Positions 15,626-23,846 of a DNA stretch of 64,000 nt are shown piece by piece; position 1 is the stretch's first letter; each line of letters starts with the position of its first letter. This stretch comes from an uncultured Lachnospiraceae bacterium (lineage in GTDB: Bacteria; Bacillota; Clostridia; Lachnospirales; Lachnospiraceae). Where the stretch lies: contig CALGVA010000065.1 in assembly GCA_937920345.1 (NCBI GenBank), forward strand, positions 1 through 64,000. The letters are read 5' to 3'. The notes beneath the pieces were generated by a model. The model saw nothing but the letters and a program-made list of their open reading frames with translations, was not told the DNA's origin and made no database searches. The position numbers and the translations under genes were made by a program.

Positions 15626-16502
15626 ATCCCACTACCTCCGTTTCACTGATGAAGATCTCTTCCAAGGATAGCGGAAGCACTTCATAAAATACGGTATCCA
15701 CCGTGGCGAATCTGGCTGTCACTTCTTCTCTGGTACTCCGCACCGTATAAGTGCGCAAAGACCCTCTCTGCTCTTTCTTAAGTACTTCCATACCGCAAAG
15801 CGCCTTCATCTCCTCATCCACCGTGGCAAATACACACTGCACCTTCTGAATATTGCACTTCATATCCTCCAGGTCCTTGGACAGAAGCACACCCCCCTTA
15901 TGCAGCAGCCCTACATGATCACAGATATCCTCCAATTCGCGCAGGTTATGGGAGGCGATGACAGGTGTCAGCCCTCTCTCTTCCATCTCCTTGGCAAAAA
16001 CAGACTTGATTCCCTGCCGCATCACCGGATCAAGACCGTCGAACGTCTCATCGCACAGAATATATTTTGTATGCGCGCAGACCGCCAGAAGAAGGGCCAG
16101 CTGTTTCTTCATGCCTTTTGAAAAAGTGCCGATCTTCCGATTCGCATCCAGATTAAAGCTCTCCAGATATTTATAATATTCTTCCTTGTTAAATTCCTCA
16201 TAGATGCCGCTGTAGTATCGCTCCATCGTACCAGCGTTGGCATTGGCAAAGAAATACGGCTCGTCTGCAATGAAAAAAAGTTTCTTCTTCGCTTCCACGT
16301 TATTATAAACCGGCATATTGTCTACCGCCACCGTTCCACTGTCGGGCCTAAGCACACCGCAGATCATTCTGAGCACGGTGCTCTTACCTGCCCCGTTGGT
16401 GCCGATCAGACCGAATACCGTATTATCCTTTATCGTTACGCTGACTTCATCAACTGCCTTAATCTTATCAAATGTCTTCGTCAGGTTATGTATCTCTATC
16501 AT
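15597..16502 (-). CDS. ABC transporter ATP-binding protein, YtrB-like
   Basis: A 301-residue ATPase with Walker A GTNGAGKSTVLR, a degenerate signature FSKGMKKQLALLLAV, Walker B YILCDETFDGLDP and switch His in ASHNLRE. FSKGMKK in place of LSGGQ is common in exporters of the YtrB/YhcH group. The C-terminal 80 residues form the extra domain found in that group. GAAGG lies before the ATG. It follows the GntR gene by 18 bp and overlaps the permease gene, so the three form the core regulator-ATPase-permease unit. Confidence 0.92.
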   Translation of the reverse strand: MIEIHNLTKTFDKIKAVDEVSVTIKDNTVFGLIGTNGAGKSTVLRMICGVLRPDSGTVAVDNMPVYNNVEAKKKLFFIADEPYFFANANAGTMERYYSGIYEEFNKEEYYKYLESFNLDANRKIGTFSKGMKKQLALLLAVCAHTKYILCDETFDGLDPVMRQGIKSVFAKEMEERGLTPVIASHNLRELEDICDHVGLLHKGGVLLSKDLEDMKCNIQKVQCVFATVDEEMKALCGMEVLKKEQRGSLRTYTVRSTREEVTARFATVDTVFYEVLPLSLEEIFISETEVVGYDIKKIILG

Positions 16503-16520
16503 AGATTCCTTCCTTTCTGT

Positions 16521-16874
16521 CTAAAGCACTTCGATCCTCCGGATGATCTCTGCTTTGGACATGCCGATCTCCAGCACTTCCCGCACAAGTGCCATGATCT
16601 GTTCCATGTATTCGTTGGTGCGCTTCTCCACGAGTCCGCTGTCACCTGATACGAAATTACCCCTGCCCTTTACCACGTAGATAAATCCCTGCCGCTCCAG
16701 TTCCGCATAAGCCTTCTGGATCGTGTTCGGATTAATGGAAAGCTCCATCGCCAGATTACGCACTGACGGAAGCTGCTCGTCGGGCTGCATCGCGCCTTTC
16801 AGGATCAGAGTCTTATATCGTTCTACGATCTGTTCATATATCGGGCGGGTGTCTTTATAGTCTATGAATATCAT
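16521..16874 (-). CDS. GntR family regulator, YtrA subfamily
   Basis: A 117-residue repressor-type protein. It begins MIFIDYKDTRPIYEQIVERY and has the winged-helix motif LPSVRNLAMELSINPNTIQK, then AYAELERQGFIYVVKGRGNF. The short C-terminal helix (EVLEIGMSKAEIIRRIEVL) lacks a ligand-binding domain, which is the mark of the YtrA subfamily. In Bacillus these respond to cell-wall-active compounds and control linked ABC exporters. AAGGAGC before ATG 16874 fixes the start. It heads the operon, and an almost perfect 37-bp dyad overlaps the promoter, so autoregulation is likely. Confidence 0.92.
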   Translation of the reverse strand: MIFIDYKDTRPIYEQIVERYKTLILKGAMQPDEQLPSVRNLAMELSINPNTIQKAYAELERQGFIYVVKGRGNFVSGDSGLVEKRTNEYMEQIMALVREVLEIGMSKAEIIRRIEVL

Positions 16875-16944
16875 GCCTGCTCCTTTCCTTACTGATTCCT
16901 TTTTACCCCCCCCCACTAAAAATACCGGTATGCCCTTTTATCGC

Positions 16945-16981
16945 ATACTAAGTGTACTATTAGTGATGGTACACTCAGTAT
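16945..16981. promoter_or_regulatory. 37-bp palindromic operator of the ytr-like operon
   Basis: The arms ATACTAAGTGTAC (16945-16957) and GTACACTCAGTAT (16969-16981) are complementary at 12 of 13 positions, with an 11-bp spacer. The right arm covers the -10 box. YtrA-type GntR proteins bind dyads of this layout. Confidence 0.7.
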
Positions 16982-17005
16982 ACACGCGATGCATAAATGT
17001 GTCAA
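16977..17005 (-). promoter_or_regulatory. Promoter of the ytr-like operon
   Basis: Minus-strand TTGACA (17000-17005) and TATACT (16977-16982) with a 17-bp spacer. The -35 box abuts the U-run of the gpmI terminator and the -10 lies inside the operator, so a bound repressor would block polymerase. Confidence 0.75.
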
Positions 17006-17043
17006 CAAAAAAGGACATACACGGTTGATTCCGCATATGTCCT
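17006..17043 (-). terminator. Terminator of gpmI
   Basis: AGGACATA...TATGTCCT stem (17012-17043), with inner CGG/CCG pairing, followed by TTTTTTG on the minus strand. It lies about 20 bp after the gpmI stop and is a strong intrinsic terminator. Confidence 0.85.
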
Positions 17044-17063
17044 CCTGACTGTACATCTGATTT

Positions 17064-18608
17064 CTATTTTACAAGCAGCGATTTACCTGTCATCTCGGCC
17101 GGCTGCTCCATACCCATAAGTTCTATGATCGTGGGTACGATATCCGCAAGACATCCGCCCTCTCTCAGTTTACAGGAAGGATCAGCATTGACGAGAATAA
17201 AAGGCACCGGGTTGGTTGTGTGCGCCGTAAAGGGTGCGCCTGTCTCGTAATCGACCAGCTGCTCCGCATTACCATGATCTGCGCAGATAAACATTACGCC
17301 GTCCACCTCTTTGATCGCTTCCACGGCGCGTCCGACACACTCATCAACTGCTTCCACAGCCTTGATCGCCGCCTCTTCCACACCGGTATGCCCTACCATA
17401 TCGGGATTCGCGAAGTTGATAATGATTACATCATACTCACCGGACTTGATACAGCCCACCAGTTTATCGCAGACTTCATAAGCGCTCATCTGGGGCTTTA
17501 AGTCATAGGTCGCCACGTCCTTCGGAGAATTAACGAGGATTCTCTCCTCACCCTCATTGGGCTCCTCCACGCCGCCGTTAAAGAAGAACGTTACATGTGC
17601 ATATTTCTCTGTCTCTGCAAGTCTCGCCTGTTTCATATGGTTTGCCGCAAGCCATTCGCCGAACGTATTGGTCACTGCGATCTTGTGGAACGCCACTTCC
17701 TTATTCGGGATCGTGGGATCATAATCGGAGAAACATACATATGTGAGATCCAGTCTCTTCTCTCTTGCAAAACCTTTGAAATCATCATCGCAGAAGCTTC
17801 TGGTGATCTCTCTGGCTCTGTCCGGACGGAAATTAAAGAATACAACGGAGTCGCCGTCCCCTATCGTCGCCACAGGCGCACCGTCCTTCATCACAACCGT
17901 AGGCTTTACGAACTCATCGGTTTCCTCCCTGTCATAGGAAGCCTGGATGCCTTCCGTCGCGCCTGCCGCCTCAAGACCCTCGCCTTTTGTCAGCGCAACA
18001 TATGCTTTCTCGACTCTGTCGTAGTTATTATCTCTGTCCATCGCGTAGTAACGTCCTGTCACGGATGCAACCTCGCCTACGCCGATCTTCTTCATCTCCT
18101 GCTCCAGTTCTTCCACGAAACCTTTACCGCTTGCCGGAGGCGTGTCACGCCCGTCTAAGAATGCGTGTACATATACCTTGCGCAGTCCGTTCCTCTTCGC
18201 CAGTTCCAGCAGACCGTAGAGATGCGTGTTATGGCTGTGTACGCCGCCGTCGGAAACCAGACCGAACATATGCAGAGAAGAGTCATTCTTCTTACAGTTG
18301 TTTACCGCATCCAGAAGCGCCGGATTTTCAAAAAACGTACCGTCCTGAATCTCCTTCGTAATTCTTGTCAGTTCCTGATACACGATACGGCCTGCACCCA
18401 TATTCAGATGCCCTACCTCCGAATTACCCATCTGACCGTCGGGAAGTCCTACCGCCATACCGCTGGCGTTACCTTTGACAAAAGGACACTCCGCCATAAG
18501 CTTATCCATCACGGGCGTCTTCGCCTCCGCTACCGCATTGCCCTCCTGTTTCTCATTCAGGCCGTAGCCGTCCAGAATCATCAATACTGCAGGTTTCTTT
18601 CTCATCAT
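17064..18608 (-). CDS. gpmI: 2,3-bisphosphoglycerate-independent phosphoglycerate mutase
   Basis: A 514-residue metal-dependent (usually Mn) enzyme interconverting 3- and 2-phosphoglycerate in glycolysis. It belongs to the alkaline phosphatase superfamily. Visible hallmarks are MILDGYG at the N-terminus, the catalytic Ser motif GQMGNSEVGHLNMGAGR, HAFLDGRDTPP, the metal site FADHGNAEQ-like ICADHGNAEQL and INFANPDMVGHTG, and the end AEMTGKSLL. Length is typical. AAGGAGG precedes the tandem ATGATG start. The gene is followed by a clear terminator and precedes the ytr-like operon. It catalyses the step before enolase. Confidence 0.97.
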   Translation of the reverse strand: MMRKKPAVLMILDGYGLNEKQEGNAVAEAKTPVMDKLMAECPFVKGNASGMAVGLPDGQMGNSEVGHLNMGAGRIVYQELTRITKEIQDGTFFENPALLDAVNNCKKNDSSLHMFGLVSDGGVHSHNTHLYGLLELAKRNGLRKVYVHAFLDGRDTPPASGKGFVEELEQEMKKIGVGEVASVTGRYYAMDRDNNYDRVEKAYVALTKGEGLEAAGATEGIQASYDREETDEFVKPTVVMKDGAPVATIGDGDSVVFFNFRPDRAREITRSFCDDDFKGFAREKRLDLTYVCFSDYDPTIPNKEVAFHKIAVTNTFGEWLAANHMKQARLAETEKYAHVTFFFNGGVEEPNEGEERILVNSPKDVATYDLKPQMSAYEVCDKLVGCIKSGEYDVIIINFANPDMVGHTGVEEAAIKAVEAVDECVGRAVEAIKEVDGVMFICADHGNAEQLVDYETGAPFTAHTTNPVPFILVNADPSCKLREGGCLADIVPTIIELMGMEQPAEMTGKSLLVK

Positions 18609-18619
18609 CGTTTTCCTCC

Positions 18620-20221
18620 TTAATAGTCAATCTCCCACTCATGCTCGCCGCCCCAGTCGCCGATGGCATTGGTGGTGATTCCTTCCTCCGTGGTCACTTT
18701 CGTGTCGAATCGATAGTTCATCTGCGGTACATACTGACCGTCGATCTTTACATTACTGTATAAATACTGCACCGTATATTCCGTATGGGAACCGGACGAG
18801 CCGTCAGCCGGCGGTTCGTAGGAGATCACGCTGCGCTGTACGCCGTCATCTTCCTGTTTCGTCCCCCATACCTTGATAATACCCTCATGATTTTCATATT
18901 GTTCTCCGTCGAGGAAGGAGAATCTTACCTGTCCGTCTTCCCTGTGCAGAACAAGCTGTTCTCTGCTCACCGGAATATAGATAGAGCCTTCCCAGTATCC
19001 GGAATTTTCTTCAATAAAACTGTCTCTGATCTGCTGATAGGACTCCTGCGCCACCAGATCTCTTGCATAAGCATAGTTTTCCGCCCCGAACTCCTCAAAA
19101 GCGGTGTCGAAATAATTACTCATCTCTTTTGCACGGGCAAGGCAGGCCATCGTCTCCGTAATACCCGCATCGCTCACCGCGCTGTTGATCTCCGTGAGCA
19201 GTATTCTGTATGCCTCCAGATGGGGAAGACTGATTCGTACATACGGCATATCGATCACCGCATACTGTTTCAGAACCGTTCCGAGCGTTTCGGAAGGGTT
19301 CGCCTGATAGAGCGCAAGCAGTCTGCGTACAAGTGACTCATACTCTGCATAACTGCATGTATCCTGCGCTGTGTCCGCATCGAAGAACAGACTGCATACC
19401 GCCTCCTCTTCTGACACACCGAAAAGACGCTCATAGCAGGTTCCCAGAAGCCCCGGCGCGTCCGGATTGTCCGGTTCCTGCTCCAGCACCTGCAGACATT
19501 TATCTACAGTCGCAAGCGTGCATTCTCCCGCATTAATCTCATGCACAGCCTCATTGTACAGCTCTACGCAGTAATAGTGCAGAAGACCTTCATCCTGTGT
19601 CTTTTCCCATCCTGTGTACAGGATCTGCTTCGCTTCCTGTATATTTCCCTGTGCCACATAGTTATCCGCCATACCGCGGTACGCTTCAACAGAGCCGGTA
19701 TCGATTGTAAGCGCCTTCTCATAAGCGCTCTGCGCATTCGCATAATCAGACTGCTCCGTATATCTGCCGCCCTTCGCAAGACTGCGGGACAGCTTCATGG
19801 ACGGCATACAGAACACGCACAAAGCCGCCGCTGTCACCACGATTGCTCCCGCGCCCGCCGCCATCGCGATCTTCTGCCGCCGCACTCTTCTCCTGCGTTC
19901 CTCCCGTCTGAGCGCGCGCGCCTCATCGCGCCTCCGCATACGGTTTTCAAATTCCTCCTGGCTTTCCGCCCTTCCTTTTTTATCGCCTGATGTCTTCTCC
20001 TTTTCCCCGGATATCTGTTTTATTTTATTTTCCGCCGTCACCGGCTTAGCCTTCTTTTTTTCTTTCGTCTCTACCCGCTTCTCCCCGGATATCGGTTTTG
20101 ATTTCTTTCCTTCCGCCGGCTTGTCCTTTCCTGCGGTCTTCACATCCGACGGCTGTTTCTCCAAGACAGAGATTCCGCTTTGCACCTGCTTCTTAGCCAG
20201 ATTACTGTTATTATGTTCCAT
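18620..20221 (-). CDS. TPR-repeat membrane protein of unknown function
   Basis: A 533-residue single-pass protein. Residues 1-120 are a Lys/Glu/Arg-rich cytoplasmic region with repeated GEK and EKK motifs, ending in a very basic ALRREERRRRVRRQKI. One membrane helix follows, KIAMAAGAGAIVVTAAALCV. After it come tetratricopeptide-like helices; YTEQSDYANAQSAYEKALTI and VEAYRGMADNYVAQGNIQEA are clear repeats. The C-terminal part (about residues 400-533) is beta-rich, ending GGEHEWEIDY. The gene ends 11 bp before gpmI starts and may be co-transcribed with it. It probably scaffolds other envelope proteins; no enzymatic motif is seen. Confidence 0.8.
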   Translation of the reverse strand: MEHNNSNLAKKQVQSGISVLEKQPSDVKTAGKDKPAEGKKSKPISGEKRVETKEKKKAKPVTAENKIKQISGEKEKTSGDKKGRAESQEEFENRMRRRDEARALRREERRRRVRRQKIAMAAGAGAIVVTAAALCVFCMPSMKLSRSLAKGGRYTEQSDYANAQSAYEKALTIDTGSVEAYRGMADNYVAQGNIQEAKQILYTGWEKTQDEGLLHYYCVELYNEAVHEINAGECTLATVDKCLQVLEQEPDNPDAPGLLGTCYERLFGVSEEEAVCSLFFDADTAQDTCSYAEYESLVRRLLALYQANPSETLGTVLKQYAVIDMPYVRISLPHLEAYRILLTEINSAVSDAGITETMACLARAKEMSNYFDTAFEEFGAENYAYARDLVAQESYQQIRDSFIEENSGYWEGSIYIPVSREQLVLHREDGQVRFSFLDGEQYENHEGIIKVWGTKQEDDGVQRSVISYEPPADGSSGSHTEYTVQYLYSNVKIDGQYVPQMNYRFDTKVTTEEGITTNAIGDWGGEHEWEIDY

Positions 20222-20359
20222 TTTGCCTATACTCCTATTGTATTATACCTCCAGACGCCGATCAGTTTTCTGAACCGACGCAGCTTTCAGTGCCCCATAC
20301 TTTCAACATATTAGCATATCCGATAGGATTTTGTCCAGTACAGCATGCCCTGTTTCATA

Positions 20360-20388
20360 TTGCATCCCTGTGACATTTATCTTAATAT
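20360..20388 (+). promoter_or_regulatory. Possible promoter of the YgjP-like gene
   Basis: TTGCAT (20360-20365) and TAATAT (20383-20388) with a 17-bp spacer, about 90 bp before the ATG. It lies in the 256-bp divergent gap to the TPR gene, where nothing else stands out. Confidence 0.5.
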
Positions 20389-20477
20389 TATCATATCATT
20401 CATATGGTCTGCGATGTAATCCACCGCACATTCCAAACAGTAATCCGGAGCGCAGCCGTTCCGGAGTGGAGAATATT

Positions 20478-21086
20478 ATGATCAACCATACCGATAACAC
20501 GATACGTATCCAATACCAGAGCAAACGCTACGAGCTTCCCTACACGCTTGTCCGCAGCGACCGCCGGAGTTTCTCCATCAGCATCGATCCCGACGGGCTG
20601 ATCACGGTGCGCGTCCCCTTACGCGCTTCGCAAAAAGAGATCTCCCGTCTGCTCATTGAAAAGCGCATCTGGATCATCACCAAATATCTCGAAATAAAGG
20701 ACCGGCAGCGCCGTCGTCCCGTCTCTGATCTCACCGACGCGCAGCGCACTGCCTTAGAGCAGCGCTATATCGCCGCGGCGAAAGAATATTTTCCGAGGAG
20801 AGCCTCCTATTTCCAGCAGTTTACCGGCGGCTCCTACCACCGGATCACCATCAGAGACCAGAAGACCCGCTGGGGAAGCTGCAGTGCCAGAGGCACGCTT
20901 TCCTTTAACTGGCGGCTCATGCTGGCGCCGCCTGCCATTCTGGACTATGTTGTCGTCCATGAACTGTGCCACCTGACCCACATGGATCATTCCGCCGCCT
21001 TCTGGCAGAAGGTTGAATCCGTATACCCTGATTATCGCACCGCCCGTAAGTGGTTGAAGGACCACGGGCAGGAACTGGTACTATAA
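20478..21086 (+). CDS. YgjP-like M48-type metallopeptidase (DUF45)
   Basis: A 202-residue soluble protein of the YgjP/DUF45 group. The zinc-binding motif HELCHLTHMDHSAAFW (HExxH plus a downstream His) and the preceding KTRWGSCSARGTLSFNWRL are the family signature. E. coli YgjP is related to SprT/Wss1 metalloproteases. The start is ATG 20478 with GGAG upstream; the frame is open for 147 bp before that, but without protein-like sequence. It is one of only four complete plus-strand genes in the window. It converges on the helicase gene and the two stop codons overlap by 6 bp. Confidence 0.88.
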   Translation: MINHTDNTIRIQYQSKRYELPYTLVRSDRRSFSISIDPDGLITVRVPLRASQKEISRLLIEKRIWIITKYLEIKDRQRRRPVSDLTDAQRTALEQRYIAAAKEYFPRRASYFQQFTGGSYHRITIRDQKTRWGSCSARGTLSFNWRLMLAPPAILDYVVVHELCHLTHMDHSAAFWQKVESVYPDYRTARKWLKDHGQELVL

Positions 21087-22778
21087 TGTCCCCTGTTTCT
21101 TCGTCTTAATACGCAGTGCGGCGTACCTGCTGTTATTTCTGCCATCGCGCTCACTTCCCCGGCCGCCCTGTCTGCCTGATCCGCCCCTTGCACTGTCCCG
21201 GCTGCCCTGATCCGATCGGCCGCCACGTCCGTTTCGTCTGCCCGAATCGTCCCTGCCGGCGCGCCCGCTTCGCCTGCCGGAATCGCCTCTGCCTGCCGGT
21301 CCGCGTCTTCTCTCTTTTTTTTCAAAGAAAAACTTTTCTTCCCTGATATCCTCGATCTCTTCTCCCAGCTTCATCTGCATAAACGCCGCTGCAATCTGTA
21401 CTGCGCTGTGCTGTCCGAGCGCAATCTCATCCAGAATATACTCCATAGCCCGGCTGATGTCCTGCTGCTCGATCACGTCTGCAGCCTCCTTCAGTATCTT
21501 CGCCGCTTTACGCTGCATAATATCCGCTGCACCCGGAATCTTCCTCTCCTTGATTTTTGTGTGACATACCCTCTCGATATCCCGAATCTTATATGCCTCT
21601 CTGCCGACCACAAGTGTAAAAGAACGACCTGTTTTACCGGCACGCCCCGTCCTGCCGATCCGGTGCACGTAATATTCGATGTCTTCCGGCACGTCATAAT
21701 TATAGACCGCTTCCACGTCGCTGACGTCGATTCCTCTCGCCGCCACATCAGTCGCAATCAGGATACTCGCCCTGCCGCTGCGGAACAGATTCATCACCGT
21801 GTCTCTCTGATTCTGAGACAGATCGCCGTGCAGACCTTCCACCTCATATCCACGCGCTTTGAGATGTTCCGTCAGTTCATCCACCATGCGCTTTGTATTA
21901 CAGAAGATCAGCGCCCGCCTGGGATCATAATAATCGATCAACCGGCACAGCACTTCCTCTTTATCCTGTCTGCGGACCTGATAATACGCCTGCTTGATGA
22001 GCGGAATCGTCACCTCTTGCGGCGTCATTTTAATATAGGCGGCATCCTTCTGATAAGTTCTGGTGATATCCAGAATCGGCTTCGGCATGGTCGCCGAGAA
22101 AAGACCCGTCTGGCGCTCCTTGGGCATCTCCTGCAGAATCGTCTCAATATCATCCCGAAAGCCCATGTTAAGCATCTCATCCGCCTCATCCAGCACAACC
22201 GTATGCACATGTTCCATCTTTAGCGTATGTCTGCGCATATGGTCCATCACTCTGCCCGGTGTGCCCACTACGATCTGTACGCCGGCTTTCAGATTCTTGA
22301 TCTGCCTTACAATATCCTGTCCGCCATATACCGGCAGCACTTTGATCCCATGCATATACTTCGCGAACTTGCGCAGCTCATCCGCCGCCTGCATGGCAAG
22401 TTCTCTTGTAGGACACAGAATCACTGCCTGCAGACTGCGGTCCTCTGAATCGATCTTCTGCAGGATCGGAATACCAAACGCGGCCGTCTTACCCGTGCCT
22501 GTCTGTGCCTGTCCGATCAGATCCCGTCCGGTCATAAAAAGCGGGATCGCCTGTTCCTGAATCGGTGTCATCTCATCAAATCCCAGCTCCTTGACAGCAC
22601 GCAAAATCCGCTCGTCAATCTGCGCATCCTCATATTTCATGTGCTGCTCTTCCCTGCCGGTTTCCATGCGCTCCGCCTGCAGACTATTCCCTCCGTTCTC
22701 AGGTCCCCCTGCCTGCACACTGCCTTCACTTTCCCATCGTCTCTCTGACACTTCCTTCTGTTTTGTCTTTTTACTCAT
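21081..22778 (-). CDS. DEAD-box ATP-dependent RNA helicase (CshA/DeaD type)
   Basis: A 565-residue RNA helicase. After a 45-residue charged N-terminal extension come the Q-motif (FDEMTPIQEQAIP), motif I AQTGTGKTAAFG, motif Ia PTRELAMQ, motif II VLDEADEML, motif III SAT, and the second domain with IATDVAARGIDV and YVHRIGRTGRAGKTG. A C-terminal RNA-binding region ends in a long Arg/Gly/Asp/Ser-rich tail (GRGDSGRRSGRAGRDD and similar), typical of cold-shock and ribosome-assembly helicases. GGAG lies 5 bases before the ATG. The 248-bp leader region upstream has two hairpins and a small open frame overlapping the start. Confidence 0.95.
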   Translation of the reverse strand: MSKKTKQKEVSERRWESEGSVQAGGPENGGNSLQAERMETGREEQHMKYEDAQIDERILRAVKELGFDEMTPIQEQAIPLFMTGRDLIGQAQTGTGKTAAFGIPILQKIDSEDRSLQAVILCPTRELAMQAADELRKFAKYMHGIKVLPVYGGQDIVRQIKNLKAGVQIVVGTPGRVMDHMRRHTLKMEHVHTVVLDEADEMLNMGFRDDIETILQEMPKERQTGLFSATMPKPILDITRTYQKDAAYIKMTPQEVTIPLIKQAYYQVRRQDKEEVLCRLIDYYDPRRALIFCNTKRMVDELTEHLKARGYEVEGLHGDLSQNQRDTVMNLFRSGRASILIATDVAARGIDVSDVEAVYNYDVPEDIEYYVHRIGRTGRAGKTGRSFTLVVGREAYKIRDIERVCHTKIKERKIPGAADIMQRKAAKILKEAADVIEQQDISRAMEYILDEIALGQHSAVQIAAAFMQMKLGEEIEDIREEKFFFEKKERRRGPAGRGDSGRRSGRAGRDDSGRRNGRGGRSDQGSRDSARGGSGRQGGRGSERDGRNNSRYAALRIKTKKQGTL

Positions 22779-23026
22779 AAATGCTCCATTTCTTTAATTT
22801 TGTGCAAACTCTTCTGTTATGGTAGAGTTTATGCAATTTATATGATAATTCCATAACCTTCACTTTTATGCCATACATGATAATTGCTGCCATATCCACA
22901 ACGATCATTCGGGATATGACAGCATATACAATAACCTCCATGATTCCGCGTGAATGCCTCCTTCACGCCGGGAATGGTATTTTCATTCACGCTATCATCG
23001 TATACATCTACTATTCCTGTTATCTG
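22779..23026 (-). promoter_or_regulatory. Helicase leader / mecA 3' region with two hairpins
   Basis: Two inverted repeats lie between mecA and the helicase gene: GCGTGAA-TGCCTCC-TTCACGC (22948-22968, whose minus strand shows AGGAGG in the loop) and TGCTGCCATATCC...GGATATGACAGCA (22894-22925, one mismatch). Neither is followed by a clean U-run. A 56-codon frame starts at ATG 22941 and its TAA overlaps the helicase start. Confidence 0.4.
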
Positions 23027-23695
23027 TTATGCCAGGTATATCTTGCGGAGTCTGCTTACTGCGCGATCTGCAATCAGGCATTCCCCATGTTCTTCCAGAT
23101 ACAGCATTCTCTCCTTGGAAACTGCAATCAGATTACCGAACTCAACTGCCTCTGCGCTGATTTTATTAAACATCTTATAAGACAGCCTGTTCTTCTCCAC
23201 GACGAGGTAATACGCCTCGCCCTCTTTATACAACTGACTCTTCACAGACAGATTCTTCGGAATGGCAGCCGTATACTGCATAACCTGATGGAGCGTGGCA
23301 AACACGAACATGCGCCTGTTATCCTCATATACCTCCGTCTGTTTGTTTTGCGCTGCAGCAAGGCGCTCCTCTTCATCCTGCCTGCCGAGTTCTGCGCTGA
23401 CTCCCTGCAGAACTTCCTTCAAATGCTGCAGGATATCTCGAAATCCCATGGGACTCTCGTTTGTAAAAGTGACTGCAAGTCCTTTATCCTGCAGAGGCGT
23501 AATCTGCATGGCTATACTTTCCCCGTTGACCGTATAGCCTACCTCATCATGGGCGCGCTCAATAATATCCCGCAGGAATCCCTCGCCCTTCTCATTTCTC
23601 TCAAATATGTCTGACAGGGTCAGACCGTATTCAAGCATATCTTCCGCTGTGATGATACACTGTACCGTCGCGTCATTGATTTTCTTATATTCCAT
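23027..23695 (-). CDS. mecA: Adaptor protein MecA
   Basis: A 222-residue MecA-family adaptor, which hands substrates to the ClpC protease machine and in Bacillus restrains competence. The N-terminal domain starts MEYKKINDATVQCIITAEDM and includes the region LSDIFERNEKGEGFLRDII. A charged linker (EEERLAAAQNKQTEVYEDN) leads to the C-terminal ClpC-binding domain with the pattern SQLYKEGEAYYLVVEKN and EYGNLI-like EFGNLIAV. Length and domain order are normal for the family. It appears monocistronic, with its own promoter. A tandem 10-bp repeat lies between promoter and start. Confidence 0.93.
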   Translation of the reverse strand: MEYKKINDATVQCIITAEDMLEYGLTLSDIFERNEKGEGFLRDIIERAHDEVGYTVNGESIAMQITPLQDKGLAVTFTNESPMGFRDILQHLKEVLQGVSAELGRQDEEERLAAAQNKQTEVYEDNRRMFVFATLHQVMQYTAAIPKNLSVKSQLYKEGEAYYLVVEKNRLSYKMFNKISAEAVEFGNLIAVSKERMLYLEEHGECLIADRAVSRLRKIYLA

Positions 23696-23699
23696 ATAG

Positions 23700-23775
23700 C
23701 CTGTTATCCTCTGTTATCCCCTGTTTTCTTTCGGTTACCGACCACAAACCTACCAGATATGTAGAACTTTGTCAA
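23700..23775 (-). promoter_or_regulatory. mecA promoter with tandem GGATAACAG repeats
   Basis: TTGACA (23770-23775) and TAGGTT (23747-23752) are 17 bp apart on the minus strand. Between the start site and the ATG the minus strand carries GGATAACAG twice at a 10-bp period plus a partial third copy (plus strand 23700-23726). Such phased repeats could bind a regulator or stem from slippage. Confidence 0.6.
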
Positions 23776-23846
23776 GCCGAAGTTACTTTGTTCTTATATA
23801 ATATCAAAATCCATACTCTTTGCACAGCTTTTTTTATCGCTGTAAT

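Noticed and set aside
21408..22223. Plus-strand open frame of 271 codons
   Set aside because: It is entirely antisense to the conserved helicase motifs and has shadow-type composition.
22868..23614. Plus-strand open frame of 248 codons
   Set aside because: It is mostly antisense to mecA, which has full family motifs and a promoter. The part before mecA has no ribosome site.
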